Below, piece by piece: positions 1 to 11,305 of a DNA stretch of 64,000 nt. Numbering within the stretch: the first letter of the stretch is position 1; each line of letters starts with the position of its first letter. The notes beneath the pieces were generated by a model. It saw only the letters and a program-made list of their open reading frames with translations. It was not told where the DNA came from and ran no database searches. The translations under genes and the position numbers were made by a program. The stretch comes from Rhipidocladum racemiflorum (Eukaryota; Streptophyta; Magnoliopsida; Poales; Poaceae), in assembly GCA_036346355.1 (NCBI GenBank), contig CM070577.1, positions 50,726,309-50,790,308 of the forward strand. Direction: 5' to 3'.

Positions 1-683
1 ATTTTTGTAAAATTCCTGTATTCTAAATAGGAGAGGGGTTAATCCCAGACACCCGGATCCCAATACTCAGCTCCCAAATTCGAATGGAGCACACGCGCGC
101 ACGCACTTTTCTTTTTCTGTACGGTGCCGTTTGTGCGCCGCCGTCAAGGAAGATACTTTTTAGCGCCGTCGTCAAGGATATTACGGATTGAACCCTGCAT
201 GCATGCCTATCGCCATTGCGTGATGAGGCCGATCGACCCGAGCAAGATTCGGGAGCGATCTCCATGTCCATACATACACACTGCTGCTTCTCCCAGGTTA
301 CACTGAGCCTCGCTTTTTAGCCGTTTTTCGTGTCTTGAAGCCATGTATTGCAACGCCTCTACGCCTAAACGAAGTACGTCATCATCATCATGTAGTGTGG
401 CGGCTGCAAGTTGGGCACGCGCGCCGCACTCTCGTCTTCTCTGTGAACAAGCTCAGAACTGGCTCATTGCCTCTCTGAACCCAAGATGAGACACTGCGAC
501 CGACTTAATCCTGTGTTGCGCAAGCTTTACTGTTACTCAAAAGCAGCAGCAGCAGAGAGCCAGAGAGAAATAGATCCCTGCAGGTGGTTGCTTCGAGTTT
601 ATACTCAATATTTTGGCCTTTAATTGACACGCTTTACCGATAAGCATTTGGCGATGATTTGCCGGCGCCGGACAGATCTTCCC
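1..683. other. upstream region of the xylanase gene
   Basis: No convincing gene is seen. The short open frames here have no recognisable protein signature. The stretch precedes the TATA box of the xylanase gene, so it is probably its promoter and distal upstream DNA. Confidence 0.5.
198..205 (+). promoter_or_regulatory. RY-type motif CATGCATG
   Basis: The palindrome CATGCATG lies about 600 bp upstream of the xylanase ATG. RY motifs are bound by B3-domain seed regulators in plants. An 8-bp match can arise by chance, so a role in seed expression is only a suggestion. Confidence 0.25.
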
Positions 684-691
684 TTTAAATA
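684..691 (+). promoter_or_regulatory. TATA box of the xylanase gene
   Basis: TTTAAATA in a GC-rich setting, 110 bp upstream of the chosen ATG at 801. This spacing fits a 5' leader of roughly 80 bases and supports the start used for the gene. Confidence 0.6.
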
Positions 692-800
692 CCGCCGGCC
701 GCCATGATCCTTCCCCTCACCAAGGCAAACCAATCCACAGCAAACAAACCTGTTTCCTTTCCCTCTCCGGACTCCCGGCGCTCAGTTGCTCCTTGCTACT

Positions 801-2976
801 ATGGCCTGCACTCAGGTACGTATATGCATGCGCTTATTTGCTTGCCAAAAGTAGGAGAAGCTAGCTAGCTCCACGTAGGGTGTGTTTGGTTGCCTGCATG
901 GTGCCTGAATCGCATGAGTGGATGCAACTGTATCTGTTAGATACATGTTTGGTTTCCTGTTCATCTTGGTCAGGTGGATGCAATTGCACCCACTCATACA
1001 GGATGAAGAAAACACAGAAATTGGGCTTCTCTCTAATGCAGGCCGGTGAGATGCACAAACAAACAACCAAACAACTTAACTTGCATCCAGTCAGACCAAA
1101 GCTGGCCTGAATGGCTCATACGAAACAAGTTAGGATGATACAGGTAACCAAACACACCCGTAGTATCTCACTTCATTTGTCTTGTGCATGTCAGGACGTC
1201 GTTTTCGACGTGAACCTGATCCAGAACAGCACGCTGGAGGACGGCCTCGCCGGCTGGGTTCCGTTCGGATCGCGCACGGTGCTGTCCGTGCACAATGAGG
1301 AGGAGCCGGCCAAGCTCCCGACCGTGGGGCTCGAGCACGGCGGCTGCTACAAGCCGAGCGGCCGGTACATCCTCGCGGTGGGCCGCGCCGACGAGAAGGA
1401 TGGCCTGTGCCAGGCAATCTCCGCCGGCGTGCTCAAGCCCCGGGTCACGTACCGTGTCGTCGGGTGGATCAGCCTGGGGGCGTCGCCCGGTGCGGACGGG
1501 AGGAGCCACGCGGTGCATGTCAACCTCCGCGTGGACGACGGGTGCTGGGTCGAGTGCGGCGCGGTGTGCGCCGGGGCGGGCGGGTGGACGGAGATCAAGG
1601 GCGCGTTCCGGCTCAAGACGAGCCCATGCACCGCAGCGGTTTACGTCCAGGGGGCGCCTGCCAGCGTCGACGTGAAGGTCATGGATCTCCGGATATTAGC
1701 CACGGACCGCAAGGCGCGGTTCAGGGAACTCAAGGAGAAGACCGACAAGGTGAGCACTGAAATTATATATCTGCGACAAGGAGAAGACCGACATGTGTGT
1801 TTGATAGTGTCATAGTGACACCAATGCCGTATTTACGTGTTTGACATGCAGGTGCGAAAGCGGGACGTGGTTCTCAATTTCGGCGGGGCAGGATTGCCGT
1901 CGAGCACAACCGGCGCCGGCGCGTCTATCCGCGTGGTGCAGATGGACAATGGCTTCCCGTTCGGCACCTGCATCAACGGCACCGTCATCCAGGACCCTGC
2001 TTTCGTTGACTTCTTCACCAACAACTTCGACTGGGCCGTCTTCGAGAACGAGCTCAAGTGGTACTGGACGGAATGGCAGCAGGGGCAGCTCAACTACCGT
2101 GACGCCGACGCGCTCCTCGACTTCTGCGACCGCCACGGCAAGCCCGCGCGTGGCCACTGCATCTTCTGGGCCGTCGACACCGACGTGCAGCAGTGGATCA
2201 AGAACCTCGGCAGCGACGAGCTCATGTCCGCCGTCCAAGGCCGCCTCCGGGGCCTCCTGGCGCGCTACGCCGGCCGATTCCCGCACTACGACGTCAACAA
2301 CGAGATGCTGCACGGCCGCTTCTACCGGGACCGCCTCGGCGACGACATCGCCGCATTCATGTTCCGCGAGGTTGCGCGGCTGGACCCGGGCGCCGCGCTC
2401 TTCGTCAACGACTACAACGTCGAGTGCGCGAACGACCCCAACGCGACGCCGGAGAAGTACATCGAAGAGATCACAGCGCTGCAGCGCGGGGGCGCGGCGG
2501 TGGGCGGGATCGGCCTGCAGGGGCACGTGAGCAACCCGGTGGGGGAGGTCATCTGCGACGCGCTCGACAAGCTCGCCACGACGGACCTACCCATCTGGTT
2601 CACCGAGCTCGACGTGGGCGAGCCCGATGTGGGCCTCCGCGCCGACGACCTCGAGGTGGTGCTCCGCGAGGCGTACGCACACCCGGCCGTTCAGGGCGTC
2701 ATGTTCTGGGGCTTCATGCAGGGCCATATGTGGCGCCAGGACGCCTGCCTCGTCAACGCCGATGGCACCGTAAACGACGCGGGCCAAAGGTTCATCGATC
2801 TCCGTAGGGAGTGGGCGTCGGACGCGCGCGGGAACCTCGACGCCGATGGACTTTTCAAGTTCAGAGGCTTCCACGGAACGTACGTCGTGCAACTTACGAC
2901 GGCTGCGGGGAAGATGCTCAAAGCTTTCACCGTGGACAAAGGGGACACCACTCTCGTGTTGGATATGGATGTCTGA
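801..2976 (+). CDS. endo-1,4-beta-xylanase, CBM22 plus GH10
   Basis: Hydrolyses internal beta-1,4 bonds of (arabino)xylan in cell walls. Three exons give 564 residues: 801-815, 1195-1749 and 1852-2976. Donors CAG|GTACGT and AAG|GTGAGC and acceptors TGTCAG and ATGCAG are seen, all phase 0. Exon 1 encodes only MACTQ; it was chosen because of the TATA box and the strong donor. Residues about 10-175 form a CBM22 module, followed by a charged linker. The GH10 domain covers about 215-530: YDVNNE holds the acid/base Glu341, WFTELD the nucleophile Glu442, and MFWGFMQGHMW is a family C-terminal motif. No signal peptide is visible. Cereal aleurone xylanases are known to lack one, so this resembles that group (inference). 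The frame is intact. GC-rich codon use contrasts with the AT-rich repeats downstream. An in-frame ATG at 1111 lies in the intronic MITE and is an unlikely start. Confidence 0.93.
878..1159. mobile_element. Tourist/PIF-like MITE in xylanase intron 1
   Basis: A 282-bp element with terminal inverted repeats beginning GGGTGTGTTTGGTT and matching imperfectly for about 20 bp, flanked by GTA at 875-877 and 1160-1162. Small size, no coding potential and a 3-bp duplication fit a PIF/Harbinger MITE, although that superfamily usually prefers TWA. It makes up about three quarters of intron 1 (816-1194) and leaves both splice sites intact. Confidence 0.8.
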
Positions 2977-2985
2977 CCGCTACTG

Positions 2986-3032
2986 ATAATAATAATAATA
3001 ATAAATACTACTACTACTATTATTATTATTAT
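2986..3032. repeat. TAA/TAC/TTA trinucleotide repeats in the 3' UTR
   Basis: Compound microsatellite of (ATA)n, then (CTA)n, then (TTA)n, starting 10 bp after the xylanase stop codon. Confidence 0.85.
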
Positions 3033-3076
3033 AAGAGAAAAGTAAGGTATTGTATTGGCTAAACTTAATGGAGATG

Positions 3077-3082
3077 AATAAA
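3077..3082 (+). terminator. polyadenylation signal AATAAA
   Basis: Canonical AATAAA 100 bp after the xylanase stop, at a typical plant 3' UTR distance. Confidence 0.55.
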
Positions 3083-3431
3083 GTAAACGAGCTATTGCTC
3101 GCTTTATAGGAATTGGCCGGTATACCTGTGCACTCTTGTGTTATATTTGCTTAGTGGTTAGCAACCGCGAGGTGACGAAATCAAATATCAACAAATAACA
3201 CACATAATATATATATTGTGAGACATGTGAAGATTAATCCAATATATGATGAGTATTTGATATTAATTTGTTAGGCTTATGTCATTTGTGTGAGATTGTT
3301 TTGCGCTTGAAAAACTGAATTTGCTATTTCGAGCTGCTGTTGGTTTGACCGGTCTAGTTAGCTTGAGAGATGCATCTAATTGGGAACTGATACTAGCGTT
3401 GATTGCATGTTTTGTATTATGTTAAGCAATG

Positions 3432-3432
<1 letters not shown>

Positions 3433-3509
<77 letters not shown>
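3433..3509. repeat. (TA)n microsatellite, left
   Basis: About 38 uninterrupted TA units directly abutting the inverted-repeat element to its right. Open frames reading IYIYIY here are artefacts of the repeat. The preceding 350 bp after the polyadenylation signal show no feature. Confidence 0.95.
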
Positions 3510-3512
<3 letters not shown>

Positions 3513-3887
3513 GCCTTTTTCGTACTCTTAGGAGTACGTACTCCCACCTCCAGTATACCACTTAAACGAGTACGTTATACTCCTTTATCACTTTTAGTAT
3601 ACTCTAATAATAATGTTAAGATACCACAATGCGGTATTGTTGAAAAAAATTGATCAGAGCCCTTTATTTTTTAGCTATATACTCTTTTTCATATGTAAAA
3701 AGAGTATATAAACAAATTATGCTATAAAGGGTGGACTTTAATGAAATTTTTCGTAGAATTCACTTTGAAGTATCTTATAATTAATCAGTATTAGAGTATA
3801 CTTAAAAGGATAAAGAGGTATAGCAACATCATTTATGCGGTATATTGAGAGTAGGAGTATGTACTCCCAGGGGTATAGAACCATTTT

Positions 3888-3889
<2 letters not shown>
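3510..3889. mobile_element. long-inverted-repeat element between (TA)n tracts (Micron-like)
   Basis: The two ends form imperfect inverted repeats of about 100 bp. Both arms share the order TACTCC..GGAGTAC, ATACC, TATACTCCTTTATC-like and TTTTAGTATACTCTAAT. The element is flanked on both sides by (TA)n. Rice Micron elements are known to sit in (TA)n microsatellites. The arrangement is the same here, but I cannot confirm family identity. A further copy of the left terminus (GGAAGCCTCTTTTCTACTCC on minus) lies beyond the right TA tract at 3954-3996, so the outer element may end there. Confidence 0.6.

Positions 3890-3953
<64 letters not shown>
3890..3953. repeat. (TA)n microsatellite, right
   Basis: About 32 TA units to the right of the inverted-repeat element, followed by a second element terminus in inverted orientation. 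Confidence 0.95.
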
Positions 3954-3956
<3 letters not shown>

Positions 3957-3996
3957 ATTACTCCCGGGAGTAGAAAAGAGGCTTCCTATATATATA

Positions 3997-4804
3997 GCAC
4001 TTATATGATGTTTTGCCTATCTGAGACATTTACAGTACTTCGAGGCTAGATCATAGTGAGGCGGAGGAGACCGGAATTAGACTATCAGAGCTGAGCTCCA
4101 AACAGATAAGGTGACGCCAAAAGATGACTAACGCCGAGGAGTTGATAACTGAAGCACTACTCAAGCAAAGGAGGATCGTTGGATCTAACACTCATGAGTG
4201 GAGTAGATGTTAAGTTAGTGTAAAAGGGTTATTAGATGTTGAACTTAACTGGTGCTTTGAGAAGCGTACAAGTGTATGGTTAAAACCTATTATATTGTTG
4301 GGTTGCAAATTAGCCTATGTATAAATGAGGAAGTGAATATCAATCCTTGATGATATTTATTCTTGAGGGCCAAGAACGTTATCTAAGGGTGGAGATTGCT
4401 CATATTGTGTTATAAATAGAGGGGTGGAGGAATGCCTCCATGCCTAGTCTTAAAGAAGGGTTTTTTTTGGCTCCCTTATGCTTCTTTGAGATTTATCCAC
4501 CATGAAGTGTTGCTTTATAAATTATAACCATCCCTCTCTAAGTAATGCAAGATCCAAGTTCATATATATTCTAAAATTTATTTTATTTCTTGAATTTTTG
4601 CTTGTTTCTTTCATACAACTTGAGCTTTGCTTTCCCTCAGTCTACTTGTTGTATTTCTATTTGACCTAGTATGTGTAGGGGTTGAAGAATTCATCTAGGA
4701 AATATTCAAACCCAACAAGATTTATTATAACTCATTCTTGCTCAAGTTGTGCTTGCAATATTTTGTTCTTAAGATGGAATCATTATTTTTGGTGCAGCTT
4801 GAAC
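3997..4804. other. gene-free stretch, possibly decayed LTR
   Basis: No open frame of note. A TATAAATAGAGG promoter-like string near 4411 and AT-rich flanks resemble a worn retrotransposon LTR, but no matching partner or TG..CA ends were found. Low certainty. Confidence 0.25.
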
Positions 4805-4814
4805 TAGTTGCACG

Positions 4815-5180
4815 AAAGTTTCATCAAGTTTGGATGGGTAAAACTTGAGTTATTGAGGTTTCTTCATGGTCATATTTCTGAAATTCCTATTTTTGTGCAA
4901 CGTGGATATTGAGATAGATAGGTCTCTCATTTGGGCTAGTTTCATCAATTTTAGATGAGTGGATCGAAAGTTATTGAAATTTCTTTGCAGTTAAGTTTCT
5001 GAAACTCCTGTTTTTATGTAGCATAGATGTTGAGCTAGATAGGTCTCACATTTGAGGTTTGTTTTGAAATTTCTTTTGGAATCTCAACCTGAGGACATTA
5101 TATTGCTATGTTTTAATTTTATCAATTTTAGATGAATAGATTTAAAGTTATTAATGTTTCTTGATTGTCAAGTTTGATAT
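4815..5180. repeat. three diverged tandem units of about 120-130 bp
   Basis: The order TTTCATCAA..TTT..GATG, then AAAGTTATTGA, TTTCT, AAGTTTCTGAAA, CTATTTTTGTG-like and GATAGGTCTC-CATTTG recurs at about 4820-4940 and 4945-5056. A partial third unit starts near 5118. No coding potential. Confidence 0.6.
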
Positions 5181-5903
5181 TTCTTCTCATCCGAGTTGCT
5201 AAAATTCTTGCTCTATTCATCATGTTTTTTGGTGTTCTTAAAACTAGTATTTGCTCCATAGCATTAGTGTTTTTAGAAGAGATTCTTGATAAAAAGCATT
5301 TTTTTTTTCTTTCAACTAATTCACCCTTTCGATTACAGAAAGAACAGACTCTGTTCAAATACCTTTTCTGGAAATGAGGACACTCGTTCCAATTTGCAAT
5401 GAAATGATTTACTGAGCAAGGTATGATGAAGTCATCTATTGCAATTTGCAGATGCGAGTTCGTTGAGCATTATTTTTCTCCATGTTGGGAACTACTTGCG
5501 GACGTGTTCTAATGCTTTCAGCAAGCATTTCCATGCATTCGTATGTTGCTTCGGTCGGCATGCAGCTTGCTTGTGCCGTCAAGAATGAATGTCACGGATC
5601 ATGCATGGATTCGTAGCGATTGAGACCGGGACTCAAAAAGAGTGCAAGGCTCGACGTTATTGCCTCAGCAGGTTTTTGTAACTTGACGCTTCATTCGTCC
5701 GTCTGACAGGATTTCATCACGTATGACATGTAATGGGACGGCTGCAAGTGTGCAAGTAGTAGATCACAAAGATACTACTGCTAGATCAGTTAACGCCGGA
5801 GTGCATGTGAACGGGCCCGTGGGGATATCTGTTCCATGGACGCCGCTAACTCACCGGCTATCCCATGGATATTGGCTAGCCAACGACAGGGGAATTGATC
5901 AAA
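5181..5903. other. no recognisable feature
   Basis: Short open frames only; nothing identifiable. Ends at the poly(T) run that marks the 3' end of LINE 1. Confidence 0.4.
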
Positions 5904-7678
5904 TTTTTTTTTTTTTTGACAAACGGAATAAAAATTTTTTATTAGCACGGCGAGCTAGTGAAATCGGTAACTACCAGACGAGACACAAACTTTGCAAAAT
6001 CTTCAACCCATTCGCATGGGCTCAAAACTCCAAAGCCATGCCAAACTTTGTGAGTTCATGCGCCAACACATTACAACCTCTAGGACAAACTACTACCTCG
6101 ACTTTATCAAAACCATCCACCATAAGCAGTTTAGCCTGTGTAACAATTGCATGCATCACTTAGACCTAAGTACTCTTTTTTCTCAACTAAACAAGAGCAC
6201 AAGTTAAGAGCATCAATTTCAACAATAACATGACGAATACCCATGTTGAAGACAATCTCCAGAGCATGAACAAACGCCATAGCCTCCGATTGAACAAGCG
6301 TGGTGAAGATTTTAAAGAGGACCAGCTGCTGCCATAAGGACTTCTCCTTGAGCATTACGCAAGAACGCAAGATAAGCCCCATCCTCCCGAATGATTTGAA
6401 GAAAAGGATCCATCTATGTTGATTTCCAGCCCACCTTGAGATGGTGGCGTCCATTTTTTTTTCACTTTCTCTACTCTTAACTGATTTATCTTGATAAGCA
6501 ATTGGTGGAAAGCATGTATATAAAATGCAACATAGTGAATTACTTCCTCCGCAGAGAAAGAACTCTCCTCTGCTATTAAATTGTTTCGTGTAGACCACCA
6601 ACACCGTAAAAAGATAATGACTTTTAGCTGCACTTCTCTTGACATACTCCAGATAATTTCAAGAACATGTTGTGGTGAAGGACATGACATTAGTTTCAAC
6701 CTTACGTCCTCAAGCAGCAGCATCGTCCAGCATTTTCGAACTTTCTTTGCATTTGAAAAAAAGATGTCCACCATCTTCATCTAGGTGGTTGCACATTGGA
6801 TAGAGCATATCTAGATTGACCCCCTCTTCTTTTTAATGTTCATCCTCAATTTTAAGCAATTATGACAAAACGTCTAAAGAAAATGTTTCACCCTGTTTGG
6901 AATACATTCATTCCGGATAAGATTCCAATTGAACTTTGCATTAGCCTCCTCATAATTTTCCATTTGACCTGTACTTCGACGTAGTTCTTGCATGAAGAAT
7001 TTGTATGCTGATTTTACACTGAACTGTCCTTTATTATCATAGAACTAGGCCAAATGATCTTTCATATTATCTCTTAGTGGAATTCGCTGAATAATATCCA
7101 CTTCTTCTTGGCAAAAGGTCTGTTGTACTAGACCTGTGGTGGGATCAATAAGTTCTTTGACCCTACAAATTAATGAATGTCCTTTTGCTGAAAGTACATA
7201 GCGTGATCTTTCTCTTGGAATTAATCCAGGGGTCTTGCAAATTTTCACTCTGGAGCCATCCCCTATTCTCCACATGGCTCCTTGCTTCCAAAGCTTAACG
7301 CGCCCTTTATGATGCTCCTCCACGTGTAAGACATGCCTTCCTTTGGTTTAGGCTTGAGGACATCACCATGTGAAAAATAGTTGGCTTTCAAGATTTGAGC
7401 ACATAGAGAATCTGCATTTTGCACAAGTCTGCATCCTTGCTTTGACAACATTGTTAAGTTAAAACTATTGAAATCCCGAAATCCCAAGCCTCCCACCTTT
7501 TTCGGTCTAAGCAATTTTTCCTTTCCCAATCAATGAATTTTGTGATCATTCTTTTGTTGTGCCGACCAGAACTTTAGTACTACACTTCAACTGATCACAC
7601 AAGGTCATTGTCAAATAGAAACATGACATCGCATAAGTAGGAATTGCCTGTGCCACAAACTTGATTAAAATCTCCTTA

Positions 7679-7966
7679 GAGCATCTCCAAGAGAGGGTCC
7701 TAAAAATGAGCCTTAAATTTTAATTTAGGACCCCAACTAATTGGATTTAGGGCTCCAATGAAATATTCACTCCAGCAATTAAGCCCTAAAACTCAATGAA
7801 GATAGGGCTCAATCACAGAGTTGCTAAATATAGCTACTCTCCCATGGGCCCTAAAGCAATTTGATAAATTTTAACAATTTAGGGTCCTTGCTGGAGTTGA
7901 TCTTTTCCCCTGAAAGCCCTATAATTCAAGTTAGGACCATATTTAGGGCCCCTCTTGGAGATGCTC
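7679..7966. mobile_element. Tourist-like MITE copy A inside LINE 1 ORF2
   Basis: 288 bp with inverted repeats GAGCATCTCCAAGAG at both ends and a TTA duplication at 7676-7678 and 7967-7969. The 3-bp TTA site and the termini are those of PIF/Harbinger (Tourist) MITEs. It is a close relative of the copy at 10207-10491. Confidence 0.9.
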
Positions 7967-10206
7967 TTACCTGCTTTAGATAGCATCTATTTTTTTCCAT
8001 CCTTGAATGCGTCTACACAATCTCTCTTGTAAATATGCCAAAGCTTTAGATTTTGATTGCCCAATAAAAACAGGAAGCCCCAAATATTTTTTCAGTAGGA
8101 GCCTCTCTATGAATTTGCAGCATTTGGGAGAAGCTATCATTGACATAGCTAGATGTGTTTGTACTAAATAGCACAACAGATTTGTCCCGATTAATTGATT
8201 AACCCGAGCATGCTTCATATTCCATCAAAAAATTATTGACAATTTCTGCATTCTCGTCATCAGCTTTAACTAGAAGAGAGCTGTTAGGCTTGGGGCGGCT
8301 CGACAGATACGAACTCCCTTGATAGTTGATATCACCACGCCTTTCAGCTGCACAAGGGCTGCTGAGAAAGCTTCTGCACATATGACAAATAAGTATGGAG
8401 AGAGAGAGGATCCCTTTGATGGAGTCCTCTCTGTGGCACAATCAAATCTGTATAAGAGTTATTAACTTTAATTTTGTACCTCACTGTTTTGACACATTCC
8501 ATTAAGAGGTTCACCCAATTTGCACAGAAACCTAGCTTCTGAAGCATTTTTTTTTGAAGAAAAGTCCACTTCACCCTATCATAAGCTTTACCCATGTCTA
8601 TCTTGATAGCCACGAAGCTTGATTTGCATGTTCTTCTGTTTCGCAAATGATGTGTGGCCTCATATGCAATTAAGACATTATCTGTACTCAACCTGCCAGG
8701 CACAAAGGCACTTTGGTTCAGCGAAATAATATCCAGCAGGATACACTTTAATCTGTTGGCCAGAAATTTTGACACTAATTTGTATATACCATTGCATATA
8801 CTAATAGGCCTTAGATCCTTTAAACTTGAAGGAACCTTTGGGATCAGCACAATATTAGTATCATTCCAGCCCTCCGGTATGTCACCTCTGTTGAGTACTT
8901 GCAATACTTCCTTTTTTATGCGATCCCCCACAACGTACAATTTTTTTTTTTAAAGAATAGGGCTGGTATGCCATCCGGGCCAGGTGCCTTCAAATCACCT
9001 ATGTGCTTCAACACATCTTCAATTTCTTTCCCTGTAAACTCTTCCATGAGCATGTCATTCATGATCCAAGAAACCTTCGGTTGGACATGTTGCAAAATGT
9101 TTTCCATTTTTAGACCCAGTTTTGATGTGAACAGGTTTGAATAATACTGGAACACATGATGATTAAGGTACTTCTCCCCCTGTGCCCATTGACCATCTGC
9201 CCTTTGCAACCTCGAAATTGTGTTCACCCTCCTCCTTTCTGAAGCAAAGGCATGGTAAAACTTGGTATTCCTATCTTCTTTTTGCATTTAGTTGACATGA
9301 GAACATTGCTTCCAGTAGATATCTCTCTGTTCTTTTAATTGGTCTATCTTATGATGGAGCAATTGTTCCTCATCAATTCTCTGTTGTGTGATCAGATTCT
9401 TTCGGCAATAATTTAACTGTCTTTAGTTTCTTCAGTCTTTTGTCTATACCACCCTGCACATTTATGCTCCATACCTTCAACTCATTGGCCACACTGTTCA
9501 GACTATCATACACAGATCTGGAACCTGACATGAAAGCCATTTGCCAAGCAGTTTGTACCGCCTCAGTACATCCCTCTTCGTCTACCCAATGAGCCTCAAA
9601 TCTAAATTGATTGCCTCGACTCATTGTACCAATTTTTTTATTTGTACTATCTCTATATACCATTATGGGACAATGGTCTGAATGACGTGGATCTCCATGA
9701 ATAACCTTCACATTAGGGAATCTGCTACACCAATCCTTATTTGCAATAGCCCTAGCAGGTCTCTCCTGGATGTGGTGTGCAACCATGCGGCTATTGTTTC
9801 TCCAAGTGAAAGGGTCTCCCTCAAAACCAAGGTCTAAGAATTGACAAAACTCCAGTGCCCCTTTGAAATTATCCAACAATATGTGAGCATGAGGCACACC
9901 ACCCTCTTTTTCATGGTTGAAAAGGATTTTCATTAAAATCACCCATGCAAAGCCACGGGCCGTCGAATTGTTGCTTCAGTATTCTCAAAAGTTTCTCCAT
10001 ATGCTCCAGTAAAACGCCATGCGGTACCATCCTCCTCCACTATCTCCGCATCTATATGAGGTCTCAACATGTTTCAAAGACTAAGATTTATTCCATTTTG
10101 CCAAAATAGTGCCAGTCCTCCGCTTCTTCCAGTAGGGATGCAAACAACCATAATGGTCAAGCCTAAAAGCCACCTAAATCTTTCCATCTTCCCCTTTGAT
10201 AGCTTA

Positions 10207-10491
10207 GAGCATCTCCAAGAGAGCCCTAAAAAGAAGCCTTAAACTTCAATTTAGGACCCCAACTAATTTAATTTAGGGCTCCAACGAAATATTCATTCCA
10301 GCAATTTGGTCCTAAAACCCAACGAAGATAGGGCTAAATCACAGAGTTATTAAATATAGCTACTCTCTTGGGAGCCCTAAAACAATTTGCTAAATTTTAA
10401 CAATTTAGGGCCCTTGCTGGAGTTAATCTTTTCTCCAAAAGCCCTATAATTCAAGTTAGGGCCATATTTAAGGCCCCTCTTGGAGATGCTC
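10207..10491. mobile_element. Tourist-like MITE copy B inside LINE 1 ORF2
   Basis: 285 bp in the same orientation as copy A and similar along its whole length. Inverted repeats are GAGCATCTCCAAGAG, with TTA at 10204-10206 and 10492-10494. It splits the endonuclease coding region of LINE 1: the N-terminal motif lies to the right and the remainder to the left. Confidence 0.9.
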
Positions 10492-10660
10492 TTAGTTTCA
10501 CAGAGGAAAAGGATATCAGGATCCTCCCACTTATGCAAATTCAGAAGCCCTCGAACCGCCGGTCGGTTCCGGAGTCCCTGGCAGTTCCAACTTATTAGCT
10601 TCAGTTTTGCTCGCAGGGCTACTTCAGCAGCCCCATGTTTGTTTTCCTCTATTTTTTGGG

Positions 10661-11305
10661 GAGAAATTTTACGGTGGATAACATGAGTAGTAATTAGTGG
10701 TAGTAAAATTAGATCTAGCCGTTCAATTTTCAGGGGTATTTTAGACTTTTGATCATATGTCTCGTTACTTTTCCTCCGCCGCCGCCCTTTGTTGAGTTTG
10801 TTGTCATCGTTGCCCTCGTTTTTCTGCCACCGCCAGTCCAATCTTTTCAATGCCGCAACCTTTGCATTCCCGCCGGCGCCCTCCCGGACAGTAGGCGCGC
10901 CGTGGCTGGTGCCCTCTCGGTTCCTATGGACGACGGGGCCGGCACCCTCTCGGATCTTGACGACGACGCGGCCTCCGCCAAGCCGGTTTGTGAGGACACC
11001 GCCGCCTATGAAGGAGCAGTCAGGCTGCATTCGGAGATAGGAAGCGGCGTGAGGACTGTTATGTTCCTTAAGTCCGGCCCATTGGATCGGATCAATGGTG
11101 CAGGATTGCACTTTCTTCTGATCCGTAACCGTGCAGAACACATCATTACACCGAAAAATAAAAAAGAGATAATTACACTACTACCCTTACACGAGTTCTA
11201 CTACCCCTACTACCACAAGAAGTATAACTAAATGCTAACTAATCTGACCCGTTAGATCAAATAGACTGAACGGCTAATATTTAATGTTGTCCACCGTAAA
11301 AGTGC
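10661..11305. mobile_element. Pack-MULE-like element with a GC-rich insert
   Basis: Inverted termini carry TTTTACGGTGGA(T/C)AACAT. The flanks TCTATTTTTTGGG (10648-10660) and TCTATTTGGG (11306-11315) look like a roughly 10-bp target duplication with a T-run length change. The ends are AT-rich, but about 10780-11060 is GC-rich, like exonic DNA of grass genes. A 160-codon open frame on + (10749-11231) includes MDDGAGTLSDLDDDAASAKP; I cannot identify it. No transposase is present. The insertion separates the last codons of LINE 1 ORF1 from the start of ORF2. Capture of a host gene fragment is inferred from base composition only. Confidence 0.6.

Larger units (their letters stand above)
6022..10604 (-). 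pseudogene. LINE 1 ORF2: endonuclease, RT, RNase H (broken)
   Basis: Encoded target-primed reverse transcription. On minus the frame starts at 10604 with CTG (probably a mutated ATG) followed by KLISWNCQGL, the first endonuclease motif. Later endonuclease motifs lie at 9942-9373 (DPFTWRNN, HSDHCPIMV). RT parts at 9287-8344 include APGPDGIPALFF, LRPISICNG, NQSAFVPGR and the catalytic-region motif KIDMGKAYDRVKW. Further 3' are KKYLGLPVFIG, KVGGLGFRDF and, at about 6780-6022, the RNase H signature LEINIDGSF and VEIDALNL. The YADD region could not be found intact. Two MITEs and many frameshifts and stops make it nonfunctional. Confidence 0.85.

Noticed and set aside
1841..2807. Long open frames in other frames and on minus over the xylanase exons
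   Set aside because: GC-rich third positions leave all frames open; only the GH10 frame has family motifs.
3376..3653. Open frames rich in Ile-Tyr
   Set aside because: Pure translation of the (TA)n microsatellite.
5128..5377. Frames of 70-76 codons on both strands
   Set aside because: Low-complexity AT-rich DNA next to degenerate tandem units; no similarity recognised.
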